This document shows, in pieces, positions 1 to 9,055 of a stretch of DNA of 64,000 bases. The stretch covers positions 1 through 64,000 of the forward strand of contig QMVG01000005.1 in assembly GCA_003660975.1 (NCBI GenBank), written 5' to 3'. The translations under genes and the position numbers were made by a program. The stretch is from Microcaldota archaeon. Its GTDB lineage: Archaea; B1Sed10-29; B47-G15. The number at the start of each line of letters is the position of its first letter. Position 1 is the stretch's first letter. The notes under the pieces were generated by a model. The model had not been told where the DNA came from. It did not search any database and worked only from the letters and a program-made list of their open reading frames with translations.

Positions 1-578
1 ATGTCTTTTCTTTTTCAAATCTTTAGAAATTTCAAATGAAACAATTCTCATCTGTTGCGTATATCTTTTTTTCATTTTAAAAATAATATACTTTAAAAGT
101 TCATATGCATACTTTTTTTGATTACGTGTACTTTCAATTTTTTCTTCAAGAGTGTTAAGAATTTCAAGAAATGCTTTCTTTACATCTTTTTTCTTTATAT
201 GACCTGGAAAATCCATTGTAAATGGATGTGGCTGTTCGATGCTCCTAGTCAGCCATGCACTTTCTTTCATTGCCCATCTAGGGAAACGTTTTTTCATCCA
301 GGGAGTTATATAATGTGTATCAAACGTTCTTGCAGAATATCCTTTACTATTCCATTCTGGCTTTCCAAAATCAACTTTATGAAATCTGATATCCTGGTTT
401 GAATTTAGAATTTTCTTTACTAAAGATGTTATTAATGCTGTTGCTACTGCCTTTTGTGAATCTATATTTTCAACTATTAAATTTATTCTTTTCCTATTTT
501 CTTTATTAACTTTAAAATTTTCTTCTTCAGCATTGTATATTTTTTCTAATATTTTCCAAACATTTGAGTTATTTGCCA
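1..578 (-). CDS. Partial CDS running off the left edge; probable type II restriction endonuclease partner of the adjacent methyltransferase
   Basis: Absent from the ORF track because there is no in-window stop. Hand translation of the minus strand from the ATG at about 578 gives MANNSNVWKILEKIYNAEEENFKVNKENRKRINLIVENIDSQKAVATALITSLVKKILNSNQDIRFHKVDFGKPEWNSKGYSARTFDTHYITPWMKKRFPRWAMKESAWLTRS..., open to base 1. Restriction role is inferred from adjacency to the MTase. Confidence 0.6.
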
Positions 579-588
579 TTTTAACACC

Positions 589-1629
589 TTAAACTATATA
601 CTCCAAAATAGTTTGAATAGTTTTTACTCTTTTTTTAGCATATTCAATATATTTTGGATTAATATCCATCCCAATGTAATATCTTCCAAGTTTCTTTGCT
701 ACAGCTGCAGTAGTTCCACTACCTACAAACGGATCAAGTACTATTCCCTTAGAAGGGGATAACAACTTTATCAGCTCTCCAATAATAAATTCCGGAAAAA
801 TTGCGGGGTGTTTTATACCTTTTATTGTTTCTACCGGGCTTTCAATAACATCTCTCTTTAAATCTTTACCCAAAATACGGATGATTGTGAAACCATTTTT
901 TTCTAATTGTATTTTTCTTCCGCCTTCTTGGCCACCAAAGGGTAACGCATGAATACCCTTTATTTTCATTCTAAATCCAGCAATCTTTCCTTCTTTAACT
1001 TCTCTTATAACTTTATTCAGCTCTTTAATTGCTTTCTTTTTCTGCTCTGGAGTAAGACCACTTTTTTCTATAAGTTCAAAATATCGCTCTCCAATTTTGG
1101 AGTTGTTATGATTATTCTTTTTCCTTTTTAAGAGAGAATGTATAGATAAAAAAGAATCTATATCAAAATAATAGTCTTCCGACTTTACAAAATCGAAAAA
1201 CGGTTCTGTAGCACTTACTAATCTTTTCTTATATTGTCTAGGTGTTGGATTTAATTTAACCCACGTTATAACATTAATAAGTTTTAAGTCAGAGAATCTG
1301 TTAAGTACTTCTATTGCAAATCGCCAAGGAACTAAAAGTAAAGAGCCATTTTTATATTTGTCTCCTATATTGAAGACAATATGACCATCTGGTCGTATTA
1401 TTCTTACACATTCCTTAAATACTTTAATTAGATTATCAATATACTCTTCTACTTCCTTTTCATTTCCTATAGCTTCTTTAATTCCATAGTCTCTTTGTTG
1501 AAAATACGGGGGAGAGGTTATTATCATATGTATAGAATCATTTGGAATTTCTTTCAATAATTCAGCACTATCACCTACTAATAATTTGTTCAAAAATTTA
1601 TTTTTCCAACTTATTTCTTTATCTGTCAT
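589..1629 (-). CDS. DNA methyltransferase, probably N4-cytosine (beta-class motif order)
   Basis: Catalytic TSPPYFQQRDYG precedes the SAM-binding motif DPFVGSGTTAAVAKKLGRYYIGMDINPKY. Confidence 0.9.
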   Translation of the reverse strand: MTDKEISWKNKFLNKLLVGDSAELLKEIPNDSIHMIITSPPYFQQRDYGIKEAIGNEKEVEEYIDNLIKVFKECVRIIRPDGHIVFNIGDKYKNGSLLLVPWRFAIEVLNRFSDLKLINVITWVKLNPTPRQYKKRLVSATEPFFDFVKSEDYYFDIDSFLSIHSLLKRKKNNHNNSKIGERYFELIEKSGLTPEQKKKAIKELNKVIREVKEGKIAGFRMKIKGIHALPFGGQEGGRKIQLEKNGFTIIRILGKDLKRDVIESPVETIKGIKHPAIFPEFIIGELIKLLSPSKGIVLDPFVGSGTTAAVAKKLGRYYIGMDINPKYIEYAKKRVKTIQTILEYIV

Positions 1630-2039
1630 TTTCTCTCACCTTTCAATTCATCTTCTATCTCAAACTTTTCATGCAAACATTTTATTTCTCCTTTCAGTAA
1701 ACCTCTCAAAAACTCCTTAATTGTTATCTCTTGTCCAACTCTTGCCTGAGGATAAAATGTTATTGGTTTATTATTTTTATTTCCAAAAACGATAAGTTGG
1801 GGATAAAGAGATTTTGATTTTCTCGTTTGTTTAATTTTTATTCTTTTAGCAACAGAAATACCCCATAAAATCTGATATTTTAAGTCATCTTCTCCTTTTT
1901 CATCAATAACAAATTTTTTTACACTAACTTTAAGTTTTGTTTTTACTTCATTTAGTAAATCTTCTATTTCTCTTACTTCATCTGAGTCCTCTAAAGCACG
2001 GGGAATATAAAATTCAAATCTAAGCATTCTTACCACCAT
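1626..2039 (-). CDS. Hypothetical protein in R-M operon
   Basis: 137 aa ORF overlapping the MTase start by 4 nt (ATGA-type coupling). Confidence 0.65.
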   Translation of the reverse strand: MVVRMLRFEFYIPRALEDSDEVREIEDLLNEVKTKLKVSVKKFVIDEKGEDDLKYQILWGISVAKRIKIKQTRKSKSLYPQLIVFGNKNNKPITFYPQARVGQEITIKEFLRGLLKGEIKCLHEKFEIEDELKGERK

Positions 2040-2137
2040 AAATAATGGTAAGAAATTAATTATTTTTAATTATTTTAAAGTTTACGGTTCTCTAGTACCC
2101 TACCCTATATCACCAACAAGTTTACAGAACTTAGTTT

Positions 2138-2183
2138 AGAAAGCTTTAAATACCTCTTTATAACCTAATATTTAAAGCTTTCT
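2138..2183. promoter_or_regulatory. 15-bp perfect inverted repeat with TATA-like core in each arm, between divergent R-M operon and tfb
   Basis: AGAAAGCTTTAAATA (2138-2152), 16-nt spacer, TATTTAAAGCTTTCT (2169-2183). Confidence 0.65.
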
Positions 2184-2205
2184 GTTCTAATTTTGAGGTG
2201 TTTTG

Positions 2206-3699
2206 ATGTTGAAGCATTTGAAAAAGATTTTGAGAAAGAATGGCCGTAGTGTAAAGACTAAAAAAAGCCAGGAAGGGAAGGGTATGAAGAAGAAAACTGT
2301 AAAAAAATCCGAAAAGAAGAAAACAAAAACAAAAGCTGTTAAAGCAAGAAAAAAGAGCAAAACTTCTAAGAAAACAGTTAAGAAAAAAGCTGTTAAGACT
2401 TCTACGAAGAAAACTGTAAAGAAGGTGGTAAAGCGTGCAAGAGGTCGGAAGAGTGTTAAGCGTCAGAGGAAAAAACCTAGTTCTTCTAAGAGGGACAAAA
2501 GCCCTAAAAGAAGGGACAAAACTGTACGACGACCAGCAAAATCAAGTAGGCGTGGTAAAAGAAGTTCTAGGACCCACAAGAGCACCCTACATGTTAGCAA
2601 GAGTAAAGCACCCAAAGAAGCTCTTGGGCAAAAAGTTATACCATTAGAAAGTGAGGCCAAGAAAAAAGAGGAAACTGCGATTGAGATATTGGCAAAGGAG
2701 ACAGTTGCAGAACCCCTAATATCTGAGTCTATTGAAGAATCCATGAAAGAGGAGGCTTTGCCTGTTCCAAAAAGTCCGGAAGCAAAACCCAGCAAAACAA
2801 TAAAGTGTCCTGAATGCGGGTCAACTGATGTTTCAATAGACTATGAGAGAGGAGAGGTTGTTTGCAACAGGTGTGGTTTGGTTATCGAGGAGAACCTTGT
2901 TGACTCTGGCCCTGAATGGAGGGCTTTTGATTCAGACCAAAGGGATAAGAGAGCAAGAACAGGGGCTCCTGTGAAGTTTACAAAGCCAAACAAAGGGCTT
3001 GCCACTGAAATAGACCAGTACAACAGAGACATAAGAGGTGTTAAGATAAGCTCCCAGCAGAGGAGCCATATGTACAGGTTGAGGAAATGGCATAAGCGAA
3101 CATCAATATCCTCCTCAATGGAGAGAAACTTGGCGATTGCCCTGTCAGAGCTTGACAGGATTGCCTCTTACTCAGGCCTCCCTCAGAACGTGAGAGAAGC
3201 AGCAGCCTTGCTATATAGAAAAGCGGTTGAGAAGGGGCTGATAAGGGGCAGGCTTATAGAGAGCGTTGTGGCTGCAGTGATATATACTGTTTGCAGGCAG
3301 TACGGTATTCCGAGGACCTTGGACGAGATCTCTGCTGTTAGTGGAATAAACAAGAAGGAGATAGGAAGGACTTACAGGTTTTTGAAGAGAGACTTGGGAA
3401 TAAAGATGCCTTTAACTGACCCAACGCATTATATTCCAAGGTTTGCAAGTGAGCTAGGTCTGTCAGGCCCTGTGCAGGAAAAGGCCAGAGCTTTGCTTAA
3501 GGAAGCCATAGACAAGGGTCTGATTTCTGGAAGAGGGCCAACAGGCGTGGCAGCAGCTGCAGTTTACATAGCAGGAGTTCTTATGGGTGAGAGGAGAACA
3601 CAAAAAGAAGTGGCAGATGTAGCAGGCGTAACAGAAGTTACCATAAGAAACCGCTACAGGGAGCTAAAGGACAGGTTAGGTCTGGATGTGCCTGCCTAA
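2206..3699 (+). CDS. tfb: Transcription initiation factor IIB with Lys-rich H1-like N-terminal extension
   Basis: Zn ribbon [27 protein letters not shown]-reader/core region and two cyclin folds; N-term rich in KKTVKK-type repeats; ATG at 2206 preceded by gaggtg. True N-terminus uncertain (see finding). Confidence 0.9.
   Translation: MLKHLKKILRKNGRSVKTKKSQEGKGMKKKTVKKSEKKKTKTKAVKARKKSKTSKKTVKKKAVKTSTKKTVKKVVKRARGRKSVKRQRKKPSSSKRDKSPKRRDKTVRRPAKSSRRGKRSSRTHKSTLHVSKSKAPKEALGQKVIPLESEAKKKEETAIEILAKETVAEPLISESIEESMKEEALPVPKSPEAKPSKTIKCPECGSTDVSIDYERGEVVCNRCGLVIEENLVDSGPEWRAFDSDQRDKRARTGAPVKFTKPNKGLATEIDQYNRDIRGVKISSQQRSHMYRLRKWHKRTSISSSMERNLAIALSELDRIASYSGLPQNVREAAALLYRKAVEKGLIRGRLIESVVAAVIYTVCRQYGIPRTLDEISAVSGINKKEIGRTYRFLKRDLGIKMPLTDPTHYIPRFASELGLSGPVQEKARALLKEAIDKGLISGRGPTGVAAAAVYIAGVLMGERRTQKEVADVAGVTEVTIRNRYRELKDRLGLDVPA
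2435..2647 (+). CDS. gar1: Gar1-like H/ACA RNP subunit, encoded out of frame inside the tfb ORF
   Basis: GTG start preceded by aaggtgg; product (V/M)[69 protein letters not shown] matches the archaeal Gar1 pattern (G-x-V ... D-x-x-x-x-x-VG-x-V-x-x-V-x-GP-x-x-x-PY ... G-x-x-LY). In-frame TAA at 2429. Confidence 0.8.
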   Translation: MQEVGRVLSVRGKNLVLLRGTKALKEGTKLYDDQQNQVGVVKEVLGPTRAPYMLARVKHPKKLLGKKLYH

Positions 3700-3705
3700 C
3701 CTTCA

Positions 3706-5502
3706 TTACTTCTTTTTCTCAACAGCCATTTGATAGGCATCCAAATAATTCTTTATTAAAATGCTCCAGTCACATTTTTCTGCTAACTGCCTCGCCTCTG
3801 CCTTCTTTTGCAACCTCTCGTCTCTCTCCAAGAAATAAAACCACAGCATTGTTTCATACAGCTCATTTACAACTTCGTTATATGTTTTTTTATCCCTTTT
3901 CAGCACTATTATGCCTGGTTTTTTACTCTGGTCGCTTATTTTTTTCACAAATGCCCCAAATCCTGCAAGGTCTGTTGTTACAGCTAATGCATTTTGAGCA
4001 GCTGTTTCCAATGGAGTATATCCCCATGGCTCGTAATAAGATGGGAACACGCCAAGATGCGAGCCAATGATGACTTCATTGTAGTCCATACCAAGCATGC
4101 CATCTGCTTTTGAAACATATATAGGGTAAAAGACAACCTTCACCTTGTCCTCTGGACCGTTATCAAGGCCGTTTTTTCTGCATGCGTTTAATATAGGGTC
4201 ATTTTTTTCGTTTTCCAAAATATGCGTTGACAGCGGAGCTTTTCCTTCTTTCCTAAATGCCCTGTAGTCCTGCTTGATTGACCTCAAAAAGGTAACATCA
4301 AAGAGGTTATCTGTCTTGGGCATTTTGCCTTTTACCAATGCATCCAAAATCCTTCTTTTTATGTAAGGCAGCTCCTCCACCACCATCTCTTTCATATCCT
4401 CAAAGAAGGACAAGTTTGAAAGCACCTCTATGTCCATGCTCTTAACAGCAGCAGGTATGAAAAGAAAGGCAAATACGTTCTTTTCAGCGTCCATCTCCCT
4501 CAGTTTCTGGTTTAACTTTCCCAAGGCATCGATGAAGACATCTATCCCCTTATTCCTGAATTCATATCTTCCGCTTATGAAAAATATAAGCCCCTTCTCC
4601 ACATCTATGGGATAATACGGATTGAAATAACCTCTTAAGAAGTCCCTTATCTTCTCTCTGTACTCCCTGTGTTTGTTTATCAGCTCCTCTACACTGGGAA
4701 AGGTGCTTATTTCAAGACCGTTAGGAGTTATTACATCTGGAGACTTTCCCAAGATATATTTGGCCTCTCTTGCTGTTATCTCTGAAACAGTTGTGAAGAC
4801 ATCTGCGTTATGGGCACAGGCCTTTTCTGTTAAGTGCTTTGCCTGAGCGTTATATTTTTTTGCCTTTTCATCAGGCATGCTTTCGTTTCTCATAAGACCT
4901 TCATTTACCTCTTTGTAAAGGTCCTCTCCAGACTCCGCGAGAATCCTTCCCATAACAGTGGCGTGTGTTGTGAAGACAGTTGATATGCCAAGCTCTTTCT
5001 TTTTAAGGTAAAGCAGTGCAGCTCCTGACAGCCATTCGTGGAAATGTGCTATCATTTTCTTACTGTCAAAAACAGAAATCAGTTTTTCCAGCAACATACC
5101 TGACGCTGTTGCCCACACTATTGGGTCGTCAAACCAAATGTCTGCTGTGAGGGAGTCAATCTTGTAATCTTCCCAAAGCTTTGCCTTTATCTTGTCCTTC
5201 TGCTTCATGAATCTTGAGTAGTCAACAAGAAAAGCATTTGGATTCCCCTTTACAAGCCATTTCCCATAGTGGATTATTATGCCCTTTTCCTTCATTTCAT
5301 CATATACCCATTTGCTCTTATCTGGAAACGGAAGCTCCCTGAACCATATGGCTGCTTTATTCGGCACATAAGGGCCTATGGCATAGTAACTCCTACCAAA
5401 GCGCTTTATTATTTCAGGAGTCTTTGACTCTATAACGCGGTATATGCCACCTATTTTGTTGCAAACTTCATAGGACAGTTCAAAGAGCATTTTGTCTTCC
5501 AT
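3706..5502 (-). CDS. Glycogen synthase, GT3 (eukaryotic-type) family
   Basis: LFELSYEVCNKIGGIYRVIESK, AHFHEWLSGAALLYL, TTHATVMGR, GVFPSYYEPWGYTPLETAAQNALAVTTDLAGFG. Confidence 0.88.
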   Translation of the reverse strand: MEDKMLFELSYEVCNKIGGIYRVIESKTPEIIKRFGRSYYAIGPYVPNKAAIWFRELPFPDKSKWVYDEMKEKGIIIHYGKWLVKGNPNAFLVDYSRFMKQKDKIKAKLWEDYKIDSLTADIWFDDPIVWATASGMLLEKLISVFDSKKMIAHFHEWLSGAALLYLKKKELGISTVFTTHATVMGRILAESGEDLYKEVNEGLMRNESMPDEKAKKYNAQAKHLTEKACAHNADVFTTVSEITAREAKYILGKSPDVITPNGLEISTFPSVEELINKHREYREKIRDFLRGYFNPYYPIDVEKGLIFFISGRYEFRNKGIDVFIDALGKLNQKLREMDAEKNVFAFLFIPAAVKSMDIEVLSNLSFFEDMKEMVVEELPYIKRRILDALVKGKMPKTDNLFDVTFLRSIKQDYRAFRKEGKAPLSTHILENEKNDPILNACRKNGLDNGPEDKVKVVFYPIYVSKADGMLGMDYNEVIIGSHLGVFPSYYEPWGYTPLETAAQNALAVTTDLAGFGAFVKKISDQSKKPGIIVLKRDKKTYNEVVNELYETMLWFYFLERDERLQKKAEARQLAEKCDWSILIKNYLDAYQMAVEKKK

Positions 5503-5555
5503 TTTTTCCCTCCAAGCATATACTAATAAATAACACGTTTAAATAATATATTGCT

Positions 5556-6524
5556 ATGAATGAACTTAGAAAGGACTATTTGCTTGATAGGTGGGTAATT
5601 ATTGCAAAGGACAGGGCAAAAAGGCCCACTGATTTCAAAAAGCCTAAGCATAAGATACCCTCTTCAGCTTCCTGCGTTTTCTGTCCAGGCAGGGAATCTG
5701 AGACAGGCGAGGAAACCTACAGGTACGAGGTTGACGGCAAGTGGATAGTAAGGGTCTTTAAGAACATCTACCCAGCTGCCACAATGGTTGGAGACCCGAG
5801 GATAAATGATGAGGAGAAATTCTTTACTCACGGCATTGCTTATGGTTCTCACGAGGTTTTGGTTGAGACACCAGAGCACGGAAAGAGGTTCAGCGACCTT
5901 TCAGAGATGCAAATAAGGCATGTGCTGGACGCTTTCATAAACAGAATTAATGCCTTGAATGACCTGCCGGGCATAAGATATGTGTCAATCTTCAAGAATC
6001 AGGGCCAGGAAGCAGGCGCCTCCATATTCCATGCCCATTCGCAAATACTTGCGCTGAATGTGACACCGTCCTTCGTAAAGGAGAAAATGCTTATGTGCTA
6101 TGATTACATAATAAAAAACGAGAGCTGCCCTTACTGCGAGATAATTAAGATGGAGGCAGAGGGACCAAGGAAGGTCTTTGAGAACGAGTCAATAATTGCT
6201 TTCACCCCATACGCCTCAAGATTTCCGTTTGAGGTTTGGTTCTTTCCAAAGAGGCACCTGCCCAACCTCAATACCATGTCTGATAAAGAATTAAATGATT
6301 TGGCATCTGCACTGAAAAAAGTTATAGGGAAGTTAGACTCTTTGGGCTACCCCTCATATAATCTTGTTTATTTCAACGCAGAGCCAAAGGGAGAAAACTT
6401 TCACTTTCACATAGAGCTATTACCGCGGCTTTCAAAATGGGCTGGCTTTGAGATGGAGACAGGCATAATAATTAACACTGTTCCTCCTGAGGAAGCAGCC
6501 ATGTTCTACAGGGGAGAAAAGTAA
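5556..6524 (+). CDS. galT: Galactose-1-phosphate uridylyltransferase
   Basis: LRKDYLLDRWVIIAKDRAKRP, CVFCPG, IFHAHSQILAL, FHFHIELLPR. Confidence 0.9.
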   Translation: MNELRKDYLLDRWVIIAKDRAKRPTDFKKPKHKIPSSASCVFCPGRESETGEETYRYEVDGKWIVRVFKNIYPAATMVGDPRINDEEKFFTHGIAYGSHEVLVETPEHGKRFSDLSEMQIRHVLDAFINRINALNDLPGIRYVSIFKNQGQEAGASIFHAHSQILALNVTPSFVKEKMLMCYDYIIKNESCPYCEIIKMEAEGPRKVFENESIIAFTPYASRFPFEVWFFPKRHLPNLNTMSDKELNDLASALKKVIGKLDSLGYPSYNLVYFNAEPKGENFHFHIELLPRLSKWAGFEMETGIIINTVPPEEAAMFYRGEK

Positions 6525-6998
6525 TTACCACCTTCCAGCTTTCTTTTCCCTCCTCCTGTTTTCTATCCACCTTTGGATTTTCTCCAACATCTCATTCTGC
6601 TTCTCAAAGAGTCTGCTGGCCTCTTCATCATACCTTTCCTTCTTTTTTATGTCTTCCCCCTCTATTGCCTTTCTTGACAGCTTTATTGCTTCTATCTCTC
6701 TCTTCTGAAACTCTATTAGCTCCTCTATCTTTCTTTTCGCGTCTGTTGTTTTTGCAGCATTGGCAAGTTGCCTTAATTTTTCTATGTTCTCTTTCCTCTT
6801 CTCTATTTCGCGTTTATCATAACCGCGTTCAAAGGCCTCCCCCCTTTCAAAAGCTCTCTTGCCCCATTTCTGAACCTCTTCAAAGCTCTTTATCGCCCTG
6901 TCCAGTAATACCCTGTCCTGTGCCGTCTCTTTAACTGCACGTTTTAACTTTTCTCCTAATGTCTTTTCTTTACTTCCTCTAACCATCCCGCGTCTCAT
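6525..6998 (-). CDS. Hypothetical charged coiled-coil protein
   Basis: K/E/R-rich ORF; the longer upstream start at 7058 would overlap the neighbouring gene, so an internal Met near 6998 is preferred. Confidence 0.55.
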   Translation of the reverse strand: MRRGMVRGSKEKTLGEKLKRAVKETAQDRVLLDRAIKSFEEVQKWGKRAFERGEAFERGYDKREIEKRKENIEKLRQLANAAKTTDAKRKIEELIEFQKREIEAIKLSRKAIEGEDIKKKERYDEEASRLFEKQNEMLEKIQRWIENRRREKKAGRW

Positions 6999-7036
6999 AA
7001 GCCTCACAGCTTTTATGTTTCCTAAGTATTTAAACT

Positions 7037-9019
7037 TTATTGCAGAAACACATCGCACCAGTGCGACCAGAGCTGAGCAGGGTTTTTCACAGGCACAGGG
7101 TTTTCAGATTCATGAGTTGGCCTTGGATTATTTCCTATTGGAAGGGAGAAAAGCTCGTGATTATATAATATGCATCCTTCTGACATCTGGTGGTCTATTG
7201 CATTTTCCAGCACTGCGTTTGCCTCATCCTCTCTCCCTATAATCCTGAAGTACTTCACGAGGTATGGAGAATCCCTTGGCCAGATGACACTGTCATGGTA
7301 TTCCCTGTCCCCGTAATATGCTTTTTTGCCCTCTTTCACCAGTACTCCAAAAGGCTGTTTCTTTCTGAACACGAGAATCCTTTTAACACTGGGCCACATC
7401 CTTTTCAAGTCATTGCTTGAGTAGACCAATTTATGCAGCATAACTGCTGAAACAAGGCCCATGCTTGTTATTGTGGGGTCTCTCTTAACATTTAACACCG
7501 CATTGTATGGAAAATTTGTGTTGATGTTATGGAATATCTTTTTATATTTTATAAGAGCACTTGCCAGCATTTTTGAAGCCACTTCTTTCAGCTCAAAGTC
7601 ACCGTATCTCTCTGCTATCTCTGAAATGCCTTTTAGTGATAGTATCCACTGGGCATTTATTTCGGGCAATAGAACATATTGTGGATTTCCCCAATGCTCT
7701 GGAACCCTAGTGCTTCTGCCATCTACAATGGAATCTGTCCATGAGGAAGCTGGATTTGCGTAGAGCAGGCCAGCATCAACATATGGAGCCCCAATCTTCC
7801 TATTTCTCTCGCTGGTGAAGGCATTTAGCAGTATGCGTGCTGACCTGAGCATCAACCTTGCCATCTCATTGCTCCATTTTTTATTTAGCCACTTTGAAAA
7901 TGCAATTAAGTAAAGCAAAACAGCGTCAGTGCTTCCATAATCATTCCCAACAGTTGGAATTAAACCAGTACTTATGTCCTGTACACTTGCGCAGTGTTTG
8001 AGAATCCTTGTGATGCTCCTTCCAGACACTCTGCTTAAAACCTCCATGTTGTTGAGCAGTGCCTCTAAGAGGTCCCTGTACCAAACCTGGTTGAACCAAA
8101 AGTCTCCTGCGTCCATAAGCTCCTCAGGATACTGAAGAAAAGAGCTCAGCGTCATTATTCTCGCAATTAGTTCAGGGCTTCCCTTAAAAGCAGTAGCTAT
8201 CCTCTGCATTCTCAGCCTTAATTTCCTCTCATTTTCCTTATAATGCCTTAAGCAGTAGTCATGGTCCTTTTTTAGCTCAGGAAGAAAACCAGAGCTAATA
8301 ATGATAGTCATGTTTTTTTCGCCCTTAACTGGAAACAGCATCTCAAAAAGAGCAGTAATTTTTCTCTGCTCATGGATAAAACGCGTGCCGTTTTCCTCCT
8401 TCCTAAAGCCGCTCCCCAGCTTGTAATCCCAGTTGATTTCCTCTGCACTGCTCAGAATTTTTACACTGCTCTCTGCATCTGATGAAAAGTATATGCCTTT
8501 ATTCCCCTGATGCACCAGCAGATTTTCTCCGTCAAGTTCAATCTCATAAGCAACGCTGCTTTCTGCGTTCAAATCTCTTATGTCTATGAAAGGCTTTACG
8601 TGGATGAATCTTTTCTTTGAGTCATCTGTTTTGATTTTCAAGTTAAGTAGTAGCGCTGCACTGTTGCTTTTGCTGTTCATCAGAGTGTATCTGCTCCGTA
8701 TTTCAATGCCCTGGCCTTTGTAGACGTAAGTAGCTGCAAACGGTTCTACTATCACATGCTTTGCCACTAGATTCTGAAAGCCTTTTCTTTCGTCAGCAAT
8801 AGCAATGCTGTCCAAAAATTTCCAATTGCTCCTGGGCAAATGTAAGCTAAACCCTTGGTGGTGATAATCCCTATTCGGGGCTATGAACTTTCCCATTTCA
8901 ACAGAAAACAAGCTCTGGCTGAATGAGGCCCTGTCTGTTCTTATCAAAAACTGCTTGTTTCTGGCGTAATCCCAATCTGGGTTTTCCTCAGGGCTGTATA
9001 CCCACACAAATGATTTCAT
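7037..9019 (-). CDS. Glycogen debranching enzyme (amylo-alpha-1,6-glucosidase type)
   Basis: NQVWYRDLLEALLNN, SIVDGRSTRVPEHWGNPQYVLLPEINAQW, YHDSVIWPRDSPYLVKYF. Confidence 0.85.
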   Translation of the reverse strand: MKSFVWVYSPEENPDWDYARNKQFLIRTDRASFSQSLFSVEMGKFIAPNRDYHHQGFSLHLPRSNWKFLDSIAIADERKGFQNLVAKHVIVEPFAATYVYKGQGIEIRSRYTLMNSKSNSAALLLNLKIKTDDSKKRFIHVKPFIDIRDLNAESSVAYEIELDGENLLVHQGNKGIYFSSDAESSVKILSSAEEINWDYKLGSGFRKEENGTRFIHEQRKITALFEMLFPVKGEKNMTIIISSGFLPELKKDHDYCLRHYKENERKLRLRMQRIATAFKGSPELIARIMTLSSFLQYPEELMDAGDFWFNQVWYRDLLEALLNNMEVLSRVSGRSITRILKHCASVQDISTGLIPTVGNDYGSTDAVLLYLIAFSKWLNKKWSNEMARLMLRSARILLNAFTSERNRKIGAPYVDAGLLYANPASSWTDSIVDGRSTRVPEHWGNPQYVLLPEINAQWILSLKGISEIAERYGDFELKEVASKMLASALIKYKKIFHNINTNFPYNAVLNVKRDPTITSMGLVSAVMLHKLVYSSNDLKRMWPSVKRILVFRKKQPFGVLVKEGKKAYYGDREYHDSVIWPRDSPYLVKYFRIIGREDEANAVLENAIDHQMSEGCILYNHELFSLPIGNNPRPTHESENPVPVKNPAQLWSHWCDVFLQ

Positions 9020-9055
9020 TGAGAATGATTAGATAGGCATTATTTAAGTGCTTTT

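Noticed and set aside
118-402. 94-aa plus-strand ORF
   Set aside because: Antisense to a better, natural-looking minus-strand ORF (1-578) that exits the window
2463-2795. Minus-strand ORF inside tfb (110 aa)
   Set aside because: Leu/Ser-rich antisense shadow of a Lys-rich region; no recognisable motif
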